Origin: Streptomyces cucumeris
Lineage (GTDB): Bacteria; Actinomycetota; Actinomycetes; Streptomycetales; Streptomycetaceae
Assembly: GCF_024295805.1 (NCBI RefSeq)
Contig: NZ_JANCLX010000025.1
Location: forward strand, 62,001 to 126,000
Length of the DNA stretch: 64,000 nucleotides
Reading direction: 5' to 3'
Position numbers and translations under genes: made by a program. This document shows positions 45,853 to 55,284 of the stretch, in pieces (within the stretch, counting starts at the first letter, position 1; the number at the start of each line of letters is the position of its first letter). The notes beneath the pieces were generated by a model. That model made no database searches and was not told where the DNA came from. It saw only the letters and a list, made by a program, of their open reading frames with translations.

Positions 45853-46694
45853 CGTCGGTGGACAAGGCAGGCGCCGCGGAGACCTTGGAGCGCGCTCCGC
45901 GGCGCGGCCGTGTCCGCAAGGGCGCCCCGCTGCCGCTGCTCCTGCCCGCGCTGATCGGCCTGGCGTTCCTGCTCGTCCCGCTCGTGGCCCTGCTGGTACG
46001 GGCCCCCTGGCGCAGTCTCCCCGACCTGCTGACCAGCACCGAGGTCTGGCAGGCACTCCAGCTCTCCCTGGTCTGCGCCACGGCCGCCACCGCGGTGAGC
46101 CTGGTCGTCGGTGTCCCGCTCGCCTGGCTGTTGGCCCGGGTCGAGTTCCCCGGGCGCGGCCTCGTACGGGCCCTGGTGACCCTGCCGCTCGTCCTGCCGC
46201 CGGTGGTGGGTGGTGTCGCCCTGCTGATGGCGCTCGGCCGCAACGGGGTCGTCGGGCAGTGGCTGGACTCCTGGTTCGGGATCACGCTGCCGTTCACCAC
46301 GACGGGCGTCATCGTGGCCGAGGCGTTCGTGGCGATGCCGTTCCTCGTCATCAGTGTCGAGGGCACACTGCGCGCCGCCGACCCCCGCTACGAGGAGGCC
46401 GCCACCACCCTCGGGGCTTCCCGCTTCACCGCCTTCCGCCGGGTCACGCTGCCTCTCATCGCCCCCGGCATCGCGGCGGGTGCCGTGCTCGCGTGGGCCC
46501 GCGCGCTGGGCGAGTTCGGCGCGACGATCACCTTCGCGGGCAACTTCCCCGGCCGCACCCAGACCATGCCGCTCGCTGTCTACCTCGCCCTCCAGAACGA
46601 CCCGGACGCGGCCATCGCCCTCAGCCTGGTCCTGCTGGCCGTGTCCATCGCGGTACTGGCCGGGCTGCGCGACCGCTGGATGACCGCCTCATGA
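45849..46694 (+). CDS. modB: Molybdate ABC transporter permease ModB
   Basis: The protein has 281 residues; the GTG start at 45849 overlaps the modA stop (GTGA). It has about six membrane segments with LPLVLPPVVGGVALLMALGR and the EAA loop YEEAATTLGASRFTAFRRVT, plus the permease signature GALGEFGATITFAGN-like RALGEFGATITFAGNFPGRT. It forms the membrane channel for molybdate with ModC. The stop overlaps the modC ATG. Confidence 0.95.
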   Translation: MTSVDKAGAAETLERAPRRGRVRKGAPLPLLLPALIGLAFLLVPLVALLVRAPWRSLPDLLTSTEVWQALQLSLVCATAATAVSLVVGVPLAWLLARVEFPGRGLVRALVTLPLVLPPVVGGVALLMALGRNGVVGQWLDSWFGITLPFTTTGVIVAEAFVAMPFLVISVEGTLRAADPRYEEAATTLGASRFTAFRRVTLPLIAPGIAAGAVLAWARALGEFGATITFAGNFPGRTQTMPLAVYLALQNDPDAAIALSLVLLAVSIAVLAGLRDRWMTAS

Positions 46695-47779
46695 CCCACA
46701 CCGAGAAGATGAGACACCGCGCCACAGCTACCCCGGGCAGTGAGGGGCTGGACGCCCGGCTCGTGGTCCAGCGCGGTTCCTTCCGGCTCGACGTGGCGCT
46801 GACCGCGGCGCCCGGTGACGTCGTCGCGCTCCTCGGCCCCAACGGTGCGGGCAAGACCACCGCCCTGCGGGCGCTTGCCGGGCTCACCCCGCTCACCGGC
46901 GGCCATCTCCGGCTCGACGGAACCGAGTTGGACCGCATGCCCCCGGAGTCCCGCCCGGTCGGCGTGGTCTTCCAGGACTACCTGCTCTTCCCTCATCTCT
47001 CGGCGCTCGACAACGTGGCCTTCGGGCTCCGCTGCCACGGCGCTCCCAAGGCGGAGGCCCGCGCCCAGGCCGCCGAGTGGCTGGACCACATGGGCCTCGC
47101 CGACCACGCCGGATCCAAACCCCGCCGCCTCTCCGGCGGTCAGGCCCAGCGCGTCGCCCTCGCCCGCGCCCTGGCCACCCGACCCCGGCTCCTACTCCTC
47201 GACGAACCCCTCGCGGCCCTCGACGCCCGTACCCGCCTCGAGGTCCGCGCCCGGCTCCGCCGCCACCTGGCCGAGTTCGAGGCGGTCGCCGTGCTGGTCA
47301 CCCACGACCCGCTCGACGCCATGGTCCTGGCCGACCACCTCGTCGTCATCGAGGACGGCCGCGTCGTCCAAGAAGGCGCCCCACCCGATATCGCCCGCCA
47401 CCCGCGCACGGACTACATCGCCCACCTGGTCGGCCTCAACCTCTACCGGGGCGAGGCCGAGGGCCACACGGTGCGCGTCGATCGCGGTCCCGAGGTCACG
47501 ACCACGGAGGAACTGACCGGTCCGGTCTTCGTCGCGTTTCCGCCGAGCGCGGTGACGCTGTACCGCGACCGCCCCACCGGCTCCAGCGCCCGCAACCTCT
47601 GGCACTGCGAGGTCACCGGCCTGGAGACCAACGGCGACCAGGTTCGCGCCGACCTCACAGGTCCGCTCCGCCTTGCCGCGGACCTCACCACGGTCGCCGC
47701 GACCGAACTCGAACTCCACCCGGGCGCCACGGTGTGGGCCGCGGTCAAGGCGGCCCAGACGCACGCCTACCCCGCCTGA
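46691..47779 (+). CDS. modC: Molybdate ABC transporter ATPase ModC
   Basis: The 362-residue protein has an ABC domain (Walker A GPNGAGKTT near 49, signature LSGGQAQRVALARAL near 148, Walker B LLLLDEPLAALDA near 168, switch His in LVTHDPLDAM near 200) and a C-terminal Mop/TOBE regulatory domain (about 290-362). It powers molybdate import. The start overlaps modB by 4 nt, so modABC is translationally coupled. Confidence 0.96.
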   Translation: MTHTEKMRHRATATPGSEGLDARLVVQRGSFRLDVALTAAPGDVVALLGPNGAGKTTALRALAGLTPLTGGHLRLDGTELDRMPPESRPVGVVFQDYLLFPHLSALDNVAFGLRCHGAPKAEARAQAAEWLDHMGLADHAGSKPRRLSGGQAQRVALARALATRPRLLLLDEPLAALDARTRLEVRARLRRHLAEFEAVAVLVTHDPLDAMVLADHLVVIEDGRVVQEGAPPDIARHPRTDYIAHLVGLNLYRGEAEGHTVRVDRGPEVTTTEELTGPVFVAFPPSAVTLYRDRPTGSSARNLWHCEVTGLETNGDQVRADLTGPLRLAADLTTVAATELELHPGATVWAAVKAAQTHAYPA

Positions 47780-47798
47780 TTCCCGGCCGACCCATCGC

Positions 47799-47917
47799 CA
47801 GGCGCCGAACTGACCGCCGCGATCGCCAAGGACGCGGTCACCGGCCTCGGCCTGGCCGACGGCTCCGTCGTCACCGCCCTACTCAAGTCGACCGAGGTCT
47901 CCCTCGCGACCGCATGA
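47799..47917 (+). pseudogene. Stray TOBE/Mop-domain fragment after modC
   Basis: The 39-codon open end reads PGAELTAAIAKDAVTGLGLA and DGSVVTALLKSTEVSLATA before a TGA at 47915-47917. This is the second half of a Mop/TOBE domain with the conserved ALLKSTEV. There is no start codon or first half. It is probably the remnant of a molybdate-binding gene (ModE/Mop-like) deleted next to modC. Confidence 0.7.
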
Positions 47918-48436
47918 GCCGGTTGCGACGCCGGACTGGGCGAGCCTCACCCTGCACACAACCGGGCGGCGGACCAGCACCGACAGCCGGAAGTTGATCG
48001 CGCACTCCGGAGGGTCTTCTGTCACCGTCCATCGTGGACGCGTCGGTGCTGTCCCTGGACGTGAGCCACGAGACGATAGGCATCCACGTCTGCAGTACGG
48101 CGGCGGGGGGGCGGCAGCCTGGACCGTGGGAGCGAATCGGCCCGGGTGCATAGCTCTTACCTCCGGTTTCCTGCGGACGCGCCGAGTGGGGGGACGTCTG
48201 GTGGTCCTACAACTGCGAGTTCGGCGCTTTTCTTCCGGGCCCGAAGGGTGCAGCGCCGCGCGAGACCGGCGCTGGCGCAGGACTTGGCAGATATGGTCAA
48301 CGCGCGGAACGACGGGATCTACGACGCCGAACCCCGTGCCAAGCCTGTGCCACCGCCATCGGCTTCCGCCAGTAGTGCCGGTTCGAACACGGAAAATCAC
48401 TGGCTTGCCGTTCCAAACCCCGGTGAGACTTCCGGT
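47918..48436. other. Intergenic region before the kinase-like gene
   Basis: About 520 bp with no gene I can support. The frame of the kinase is open back to 48146, but that part is low-complexity and lacks a family signature. There may be an old gene remnant around 48000-48250. Confidence 0.35.
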
Positions 48437-49345
48437 GTGACGCTTCACGAGAATGAGATCCCGGTCGACGAGGGACTGGTCCGCTCACTGTTGAAGGCAC
48501 AGCGCGCGGAGTGGGCTGACCTACCGTTGTCGCCCGCAGGCGCGGGCACGGACAACACTATGTATCGGCTAGGTGATGACCTGCTCGTGCGACTTCCACG
48601 AACCGCCGACACAGGACACTCCCTCCGGAAGGAGCAGCAATGGCTCCCCCGCCTGGCGCCCCTCCTTGCATGTCCGATTCCCGAGCCCGTCCACGCCGGG
48701 ACTCCCGCCAATGCCTTCCCCCTGGCCTGGTCGGTCTACCGCTGGATCGACGGTGACGAAGCCAGCCCGGATACCGTCCGGGACTGGGCCGCCTTCGGAG
48801 CCGACCTGGCGACCGTCGTGAAAGAGCTCCACCACATCGACCTCATGGGAGCCACTCGCACAGATGGCCTCAGCTGGTACCGCGGCGGCAGCCTGGGACC
48901 ATGCGACCCATGGGTCAGTAGAGCTCTCGACGATTGCCGAACCACCATGGGTTCTGAGCTCGACGTCGACGCTCTGGAACAGCTGTGGCAAGCCGCGGTT
49001 GCACTGCCCGAGCCCTCCGGCACTCATGTCTGGCTCCACGGCGACCTCAAGCCGACCAACCTCTTGGTCCGGCAAGGCAAGCTCCACGCCGTCATCGACT
49101 TCGGAGGACTCTCGGTCGGCTTTCCCGACGCCGAACACTCCACACTCTGGGACCTGCCGCCACGAGCACGACAGGCCTACTGGGACAACGTGAACCTCGA
49201 CGATATGACCTGGGCCCGCGCCCGCGCCTGGGCGATCGCGGTGGGCGTCAGCGGAGTCTCCTATTACTGGCGCACCTTCCCCACCTTTGTCACCGAGTGC
49301 CGAGCACGACTGCAAGCGATCCTCACCGACGCTGCTGCGCGTTGA
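48437..49345 (+). CDS. Aminoglycoside phosphotransferase-family kinase
   Basis: The protein has 302 residues from GTG 48437 (VTLHENEIPVDEGLVRSLLK). It has the APH fold: LSPAGAGTDNTMYRLGDDLL (nucleotide loop), VRLPRTADTGHSLRKEQQWL, the catalytic HGDLKPTNLLV near 200-210 and the metal-binding VIDFGGLSVGFPDAE near 219. It phosphorylates a small hydroxylated compound. These proteins are frequent in Streptomyces and often do not confer aminoglycoside resistance, so the substrate stays open. The start is uncertain because no strong ribosome site is visible. Confidence 0.87.
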   Translation: MTLHENEIPVDEGLVRSLLKAQRAEWADLPLSPAGAGTDNTMYRLGDDLLVRLPRTADTGHSLRKEQQWLPRLAPLLACPIPEPVHAGTPANAFPLAWSVYRWIDGDEASPDTVRDWAAFGADLATVVKELHHIDLMGATRTDGLSWYRGGSLGPCDPWVSRALDDCRTTMGSELDVDALEQLWQAAVALPEPSGTHVWLHGDLKPTNLLVRQGKLHAVIDFGGLSVGFPDAEHSTLWDLPPRARQAYWDNVNLDDMTWARARAWAIAVGVSGVSYYWRTFPTFVTECRARLQAILTDAAAR

Positions 49346-49737
49346 GCGACCTCTGCCCGGCACCGTTCATCACCCTGATGTGCGTCGGGTCCATGCGGCT
49401 GCGCCACGAGACGGAGGAGGTCGCCCTGCTCGACGGCGCGTGATCCCTGCTCTCGGTCTTCACCACCGTCGCCCTCGCTGCGGCCGGTCAGCCACACGAG
49501 GCTGATCCTGATCATCCGCCTCGAGATACGCACAGAGGGCTATCGATGAAGCACCGAGGGTTGCCGTGGGGGTGGCGCGCACCCCCGCCCTCACGGCACC
49601 GGCCTGGCCGCCGGTGGCTCACCCGGACGGCCGCTCTTGCACCGCACACGGTCCGCATGTCTTGATCTCATGCCGTGCGCACGCTGATTTTGGAGGATAT
49701 TTGACAAACTGGATAGATAAGGCATGAAGCAGACGGA
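49346..49737. other. Intergenic region upstream of the SpoIIE-type regulator
   Basis: About 390 bp. No gene is supported. The last 60 bp are clearly richer in A+T and include TTGACA at 49702-49707, a possible -35 element, but no good -10 box at 17 +/- 1 nt is visible. This is where the promoter of the following operon should be. Confidence 0.4.
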
Positions 49738-52149
49738 ATGGTGATGACGAGCGACGAGGTGGTCATGGAGCCGGCGCCGGGTGACCTCGGGTGTCCTCGC
49801 GGTGCTGCCACGGCCGTCATCAGCCCCGAGGGCATCGTGACGGGCTGGAGCGAAGAGGCCGGACGGCTGCTGGGCCACCAGGCGCGGGAGGTGGTGGGAC
49901 GGGCCGCGGTGGAGCTGGTGGCCGCCACCGGAGCGTCCGACGCGGCCGGGTTCACCCCGGCCGGCTCGAGCGAATGGAGTGGCACCGCCACGCTACGGCA
50001 CCGCGACGGCCACCGCGTGGACGTCATGTTGCGGGCATATCCATCGCTGGCGGGTGACGGCACGCTTCAGGGATACGTACTGACCGCAGTGCCGTACGCC
50101 CCCGAGTCGCAGGATGAGCACCCGATGATGGACCAGGCGTTCACCCAGGCGTCCATCGCCATGTCCGTGTTCGACACCGCCTCGGGCAGGTGGCGGCTGA
50201 ACACCGCCGCGGCGGGGGCCGCCCCCGCCGCGGGCGGTGAAGGCGCCGACGAGCCCTTCCTGCGCCATCTCCACCAGGTGGCCGAGCAGGGGAAACCGGC
50301 CCGGTTCGAGACCCACACCCCCGCGCGGTCCGTTTCCCGTGAGCAGGCCAGGATCGTCGAGCTGTGGCCCGTCCGGGATCCCGTCTCCGGCCAGGTGTGC
50401 GGTGTCGGCACCGCGACGTTCGACAGCAGCCAACACCACCGCGCCAGGCAGCGGCTGGCCCTGCTGAACGAGGCGGGCACCCGCATCGGCACCGCCTTGA
50501 AGGTGGTCCGCACCGCCCAGGAGCTGGCCGACGCGGCCGTGCCCCGGCTCGCCGACTTCGCCAGCGTGGACCTGCTGGACTCCGTGCTCCAGGGAGAGGA
50601 GCCGGTGCCCGGCCCGGTCGGCGCCGACGTGAAGCTGCGCCGGGTCGCACACCGGTCCTCCACCAGCGGCACACCCGAGGCGGCGGTGCCCCTCGGCGAG
50701 CTCGACACCTACCCCGCCTTCACACCGCCCGCCCGCTGCCTGGCCACCGGGCGGCCGGTGCTCACCGGCAAGGACGACCCCGACTTCCTGCGCTGGATGG
50801 CCCTCCACGAGGCACGCAGCGCCCGAGTGCGGGAGTACGGATTCCACTCGATCATGGCGGCCCCGCTGCGGGCCCGCGGAATCACGCTCGGGGTGGCCAT
50901 CTTCGCCAAGACCCAGGACTCCGAACCGTTCGAGCAGGACGACCTGATCCTTGCCGGGGAGTTCGCCGACCGGGCCGCCGTCGGCGTGGACAACGCGCGC
51001 CGTTACATCCGGGAGCGCTCCGCCACACTGACCATGCAGCGCAGCCTGCTCCCCCGGCGGCTCCCGGCCCAGGCAGCCGTCCAGGCGGCCTTCCGCTACC
51101 TGCCGGCCGGATCACGCGCCGGCGCCGGCGGCGACTGGTTCGATGTGGTGCCGCTGTCCGGCACCCGGGTCGCCCTGGTCGTCGGCGACGTGGTCGGCCA
51201 CGGCATCCGCGCCTCGGCCACCATGGGCCGGCTGCGTACGGCGGTGCGCACCCTCGCCGACGTCGACCTGCCCCCGGACGAACTGCTCACCCACCTCGAC
51301 GACCTGGTCCGCCACCTGGACTCGGACGACGGCACCGGCGACCGGGGCGCCGTCTCCGGCACGGACGCCGAGGAACTCGGCGCCACCTGTCTGTACGCCA
51401 TCTACGACCCGGTCACGCGTATCTGCACCATCGCGAGCGCCGGCCACCCGCCACCCGTCGCACTGCTGCCCGACGGCACGGTCGAGGTGGTCCAGCTCTC
51501 CCCCGGACCACTGCTGGGCATCGGGGGCCTGCCGTTCGAGGCCACCGAAGTGGAGCTGCCCGAAGGCAGCCTGCTGGCCTTCTACACCGACGGCCTGATC
51601 GAGGGCCGCGACCACGATGTCGGCGCTGGCCTGGACCGGCTGTGCCGAACGCTGGCCGACCAGTCCGCGCCTTCTCTGGAGGTCAGCTGCGATGCCATGC
51701 TCAGGGCCCTGCTTCCGCCGACCCCCGGCGATGACGTGGCCCTGTTGCTGGCCCGCACCCGTGCCCTGCACGCCGACCAGGTGGCCACCTGGTCGGTACC
51801 GGCCAGCCCGTCGATCGTCGCCGATGCCCGCGCCCAGGTCGGCCGCCAACTCGCCGCCTGGAAGCTGGAAGAAGCCACCCCCGTCACCGAGCTGGTGGTG
51901 AGCGAGCTGGTGACCAATGCCATCCGGTACGGAGCGGTACCCATCGGCCTGCGGCTGATCCGCGACCGCACCCTGATCTGCGAGGTCTCCGACGCCAGCA
52001 GCACGGCCCCGCACCTGCGCCGCGCCCGCGTGTACGACGAGGGCGGACGCGGACTGGACATGGTCGCCCAGCTCACCCAGAGCTGGGGCAGCCGGCAGAC
52101 CCCGACCGGCAAGACGATCTGGGCCGAGCAGGCCCTCCCGGTTGGCTGA
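49738..52149 (+). CDS. PAS-GAF-PP2C(SpoIIE)-HATPase multi-domain regulator
   Basis: The 803-residue protein has an N-terminal PAS-like domain (about 15-120; GIVTGWSEEAGRLLGHQ), a GAF domain (about 235-430), a PP2C/SpoIIE serine phosphatase domain (about 440-665; GGDWFDVVPLSGTRVALVVG near 462, LAFYTDGLIEGRDHDVGAGL) and a C-terminal GHKL ATPase domain (about 675-800; ELVVSELVTNAIRYGAVPIG near 717, DEGGRGLDMVAQL). Such proteins act in partner-switching: the phosphatase part dephosphorylates an anti-sigma antagonist, and the HATPase part can act as an anti-sigma-like kinase. Only 2 nt separate it from a LacI-type sensor lacking a DNA-binding domain, which suggests sugar input into this switch. 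No membrane segments. Confidence 0.9.
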   Translation: MVMTSDEVVMEPAPGDLGCPRGAATAVISPEGIVTGWSEEAGRLLGHQAREVVGRAAVELVAATGASDAAGFTPAGSSEWSGTATLRHRDGHRVDVMLRAYPSLAGDGTLQGYVLTAVPYAPESQDEHPMMDQAFTQASIAMSVFDTASGRWRLNTAAAGAAPAAGGEGADEPFLRHLHQVAEQGKPARFETHTPARSVSREQARIVELWPVRDPVSGQVCGVGTATFDSSQHHRARQRLALLNEAGTRIGTALKVVRTAQELADAAVPRLADFASVDLLDSVLQGEEPVPGPVGADVKLRRVAHRSSTSGTPEAAVPLGELDTYPAFTPPARCLATGRPVLTGKDDPDFLRWMALHEARSARVREYGFHSIMAAPLRARGITLGVAIFAKTQDSEPFEQDDLILAGEFADRAAVGVDNARRYIRERSATLTMQRSLLPRRLPAQAAVQAAFRYLPAGSRAGAGGDWFDVVPLSGTRVALVVGDVVGHGIRASATMGRLRTAVRTLADVDLPPDELLTHLDDLVRHLDSDDGTGDRGAVSGTDAEELGATCLYAIYDPVTRICTIASAGHPPPVALLPDGTVEVVQLSPGPLLGIGGLPFEATEVELPEGSLLAFYTDGLIEGRDHDVGAGLDRLCRTLADQSAPSLEVSCDAMLRALLPPTPGDDVALLLARTRALHADQVATWSVPASPSIVADARAQVGRQLAAWKLEEATPVTELVVSELVTNAIRYGAVPIGLRLIRDRTLICEVSDASSTAPHLRRARVYDEGGRGLDMVAQLTQSWGSRQTPTGKTIWAEQALPVG

Positions 52150-52151
52150 CG

Positions 52152-53084
52152 ATGCCAGGCACCGCGGGCGGGACACAGACCGGACCGGATCCGGCCCGGG
52201 CCCACACCGTGGGACTGGTCTACCCACCGGCGGAACCGGACGGCACCTACACCGAACAGCAGCACGACTTCATCGGCGGCGTGGCCGAGGCGGCGGCTCG
52301 CTACGACTACGACATGCTGCTGTCCCCCAGCGTCACCGCGAACGAGCCGTCGTTCCGGCGGATGGTCAGCCCCGGGCGAGTGGACGGCCTGATCGTCATG
52401 GAGATCCGGCTGCACGACGACCGCGTAGAGCACCTCGCCAAGGCGGGTATCCCCTACGTCATCATCGGCCGCAACAGCACGGCGGACGTGACCGGCTGGG
52501 TCGATCTGGACTTCGTGGGCATGACCGCCAACTGCGTGCAGCACCTGGCCGACCTGGGCCACCGCAGGATCGCTTTCGTCAACCGCTCGGAGCGGCTCTT
52601 CGCCAGCGGATACGGCCCGGCACGCCTGAGCCTCGAGGGCTACACCAAGGCGATGGCGGCACTCGGCCTGACCGAGCACGCGTACCTGTGCGGTGACGAC
52701 GACGCCTCCGGAGAGGCGGTCCTGGAGAAGATCCTGCTGGACGACCCGGCGACCACCTCGCTGGTCACCATGAACGAAGCCGCACTGCGCGGGGTGTACC
52801 TCGGGCTCAAGCGGCACGGCCGGGTCGTACCGCGGGACTTCTCCGTGGTCGCCGTGACGGCCGGCCGCTGGGTGGAGCAGATCAGCCTTCGGCTGTCCGC
52901 CATCGAGACACCCGTCGCGGAGATGAGCCGGGTCGCCGTGGACCTGCTGCGGGAACGGCTCATCTCGCCCGGCGCCCCGCCCCGGCACGTACTGCTGAAA
53001 CCCCTGGTCGCCCAGCGCGACAGCACCGGTCCGTGCCGTCAGCTGCCCGGAGACGAACCCGACCTGGAGGAGCTGGAGTTCTGA
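52152..53084 (+). CDS. LacI-type sugar-sensing domain without helix-turn-helix
   Basis: The protein has 310 residues from ATG 52152, 2 nt after the previous stop. After a 15-residue tail the protein begins directly with the periplasmic-binding-like sensor (HTVGLVYPPAEPDGTYTEQQ, RVDGLIVMEIRLHDDRVEHL, GIPYVIIGRNSTADVTGWVD, LADLGHRRIAFVNRSERL, DFSVVAVTAGRWVEQISLRL). The usual 60-residue LacI DNA-binding domain is absent, and no start upstream could supply it because the SpoIIE-type gene occupies that DNA. It may modulate that protein, or be a regulator that lost its DNA-binding half. It precedes a sugar ABC operon. Confidence 0.85.
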   Translation: MPGTAGGTQTGPDPARAHTVGLVYPPAEPDGTYTEQQHDFIGGVAEAAARYDYDMLLSPSVTANEPSFRRMVSPGRVDGLIVMEIRLHDDRVEHLAKAGIPYVIIGRNSTADVTGWVDLDFVGMTANCVQHLADLGHRRIAFVNRSERLFASGYGPARLSLEGYTKAMAALGLTEHAYLCGDDDASGEAVLEKILLDDPATTSLVTMNEAALRGVYLGLKRHGRVVPRDFSVVAVTAGRWVEQISLRLSAIETPVAEMSRVAVDLLRERLISPGAPPRHVLLKPLVAQRDSTGPCRQLPGDEPDLEELEF

Positions 53085-53125
53085 TCCCACGCCCCTGCCG
53101 CCCCCGCCGAAACCTGGAGCGAGGC

Positions 53126-54376
53126 ATGACGCACACCACCGACCGCCGCAGCATCCTGCGCACCACCGGCGCGGGCGCGGCGGCCCTGGGCCTGAGCGGG
53201 GCACTGGCCTCGTGCGACACGGGCGGCACAGGGAAGGCACGCAAGCCGCGCACCGTCACGCTGACGTTATGGGACTACTTCACCCCAGCGAACTTCCAGC
53301 CGGTACTGAACGACTTGATCGCCGGGATCGAAGCCCATGTGGCGGGGGTACGGATCCGGCGGCGTGCCATCCCCTTCGCCGATCTCGTCAACACCCTCAA
53401 CCTGGCCGCGATCTCCGGCGACCTGCCCGACATCGCCATCGTCGACAACGTCTCCATGAGCTCCCTGGGAGGAAACGGGCTGCTGGCCGACCTCACCAGC
53501 CGGGTCAGGCGCTGGGGCCAGGCACACGCCTACTACCCCGGGCCCTGGGCGAGCTGCCAGATCGGCGGGAAGACCCTCGGCATCCCCAACAACAGCAACT
53601 GCCTCGCGCTCTACTACAACGTCTCGATGCTGCACGACGCCGGGGTGCCCCCTCCGACCGACTGGGACCAACTCGCTGCTACCGCCCACCGGCTGACGAC
53701 CCGCAACCGGTTCGGCCTGGCGATGAGCGCGATCCGGACCGAGGAGGGCGTCTTCCAGTTCCTGCCGTTCCTGTGGCAGAGCGGCGGCGACCTGGACACC
53801 TTTGCCACCTCCGGCCGCACTCCGCTGGCCTTCCTGAAGAAGCTCATCGACCGGGGCTCGCTGTCGCGCGCGTGCCTGGGCTGGACGCAGGAGGACGTCA
53901 ACGCACGCTTCCTGAGCAGGCGGGCCGCCATGCAGATCAACGGGCCGTGGCAGATCCCCGTCCTGCGCAAGGCCCCCTTCGACTGGAACGTCGTCGCCCT
54001 TCCCGCCGACAAGACCTCCGCCACGTGCCTGGGCGGCGAGAACTGGGTGGTCATGGCGACCAGCGATCACCTGGACAAGGCGTGGCAGGTGCTGGAATAC
54101 ACCCAACGCCCCTCGGTCCTGGTGCCGTACCTGGAGTCCCTCGGTGAACTGCCGGCCCGAAGAGACCTGGCCCGCGCCGGCGCCTGGACATCCGACCCCG
54201 TCCGGAAACTGTTCCTCAAGCAGCTCGCCATCGCCCGCCCGCGCCGGTACGGGCCGCACTACGCCGATATCTCCCAGGCCGTCGCCGAGGCCGAACAGGC
54301 AGTTCTCACCGGCTCGGTCGCCCCGTCCACGGCCGCGTCGACCGCCGCGGTGAAGATCGACAAGGCGCTGGGATGA
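53126..54376 (+). CDS. Sugar-binding lipoprotein of an ABC transporter
   Basis: The protein has 416 residues from ATG 53126. The signal has a twin-arginine-like start (DRRSILRTTGAGAAALGLSG) and a lipobox ending in Cys30. The mature part is a family 1 solute-binding protein: RTVTLTLWDYFTPANFQPVL, LNLAAISGDLPDIAIVDNVS, LALYYNVSMLHDAGVPPPTD and RAAMQINGPWQIPVLRKAPF. It delivers a sugar to the two permeases that follow; its stop overlaps the first permease start. Confidence 0.92.
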   Translation: MTHTTDRRSILRTTGAGAAALGLSGALASCDTGGTGKARKPRTVTLTLWDYFTPANFQPVLNDLIAGIEAHVAGVRIRRRAIPFADLVNTLNLAAISGDLPDIAIVDNVSMSSLGGNGLLADLTSRVRRWGQAHAYYPGPWASCQIGGKTLGIPNNSNCLALYYNVSMLHDAGVPPPTDWDQLAATAHRLTTRNRFGLAMSAIRTEEGVFQFLPFLWQSGGDLDTFATSGRTPLAFLKKLIDRGSLSRACLGWTQEDVNARFLSRRAAMQINGPWQIPVLRKAPFDWNVVALPADKTSATCLGGENWVVMATSDHLDKAWQVLEYTQRPSVLVPYLESLGELPARRDLARAGAWTSDPVRKLFLKQLAIARPRRYGPHYADISQAVAEAEQAVLTGSVAPSTAASTAAVKIDKALG

Positions 54377-55284
54377 GCCGTCGACGTACTACCCCGCTCG
54401 CCGTCCGCCGCCACCGGACCGGCTACCTGTTCTCCCTGCCCGGGCTGGTCTTCCTCGCACTCCTGCTGGCCTACCCCCTGCTGTACAACGTGTGGACATC
54501 CGTCCACGCCGTCAGCCTGAGCAGCCGACTCGGCGGCCCCGAGCCCTTCAACGGGCTCGCCAACTACCGTTCCGTGCTCACCGACCCCGCCTTCTGGCGC
54601 GCCGTCCGGGTGTCGGCGCTCTTCACCGTGGGCTCGCTGGTCTGCCAGTTCACCATCGGCTTCGCCCTGGCCCTGCTGTTCATCCGGCCGTTCCCGTTCA
54701 ACGGCCTGCTCCGGTCACTGCTGCTGATGGCCTGGCTGCTGCCCCCGATCGTCAGCGGCACCCTCTTCCGCTGGATGCTCGACGGGGACTCCGGCGCCTA
54801 CAACGCCCTGCTCCGCTCCACCGGCCTGGGTGTGCTGACCCACGACTGGCTCACCGACCCGTCCACCGCGCTGGCCTGCGTCATCGCCGCCAACATCTGG
54901 GTCGGCGTCCCCTTCAACATGCTCCTGCTCCTGGTCGGACTGCACGGCATCGACCCGGAGCTGTACGAGGCGGCCGCCCTCGACGGCGCGGGCGCCTGGC
55001 AGCGCTTCCGCCGCATCACACTGCCACTGATGCGGCCGGTGTCGGCGGCGGTGCTACTGCTCGGCCTGATCACCACCTTCAAGGTCTTCGACCTCATCTT
55101 CGTGATGACCGGCGGAGGGCCCGTGGACGCCACGACCGTTCTGTCCCTCTACGTCTACGAGGTCTTCTTCCGGTTCTTCCGGTTCAGCCAGGGAGCCGCG
55201 GGAGCGCTGCTGCTCCTCACCGTGCCGCTGATCGCCGCCGCGCTGTACGTACGCAGGCTGCGGCACGAGAGGGCGACGGCATGA
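54373..55284 (+). CDS. Sugar ABC transporter permease (MalF-type)
   Basis: The 303-residue membrane protein starts at ATG 54373, overlapping the binding-protein stop. It has six hydrophobic segments and the EAA loop ELYEAAALDGAGAWQRFRRI near 196. No ATPase gene is in the operon, so the shared MsiK ATPase is the probable energy source. Overlaps the next permease by 4 nt. Confidence 0.92.
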   Translation: MSRRRTTPLAVRRHRTGYLFSLPGLVFLALLLAYPLLYNVWTSVHAVSLSSRLGGPEPFNGLANYRSVLTDPAFWRAVRVSALFTVGSLVCQFTIGFALALLFIRPFPFNGLLRSLLLMAWLLPPIVSGTLFRWMLDGDSGAYNALLRSTGLGVLTHDWLTDPSTALACVIAANIWVGVPFNMLLLLVGLHGIDPELYEAAALDGAGAWQRFRRITLPLMRPVSAAVLLLGLITTFKVFDLIFVMTGGGPVDATTVLSLYVYEVFFRFFRFSQGAAGALLLLTVPLIAAALYVRRLRHERATA

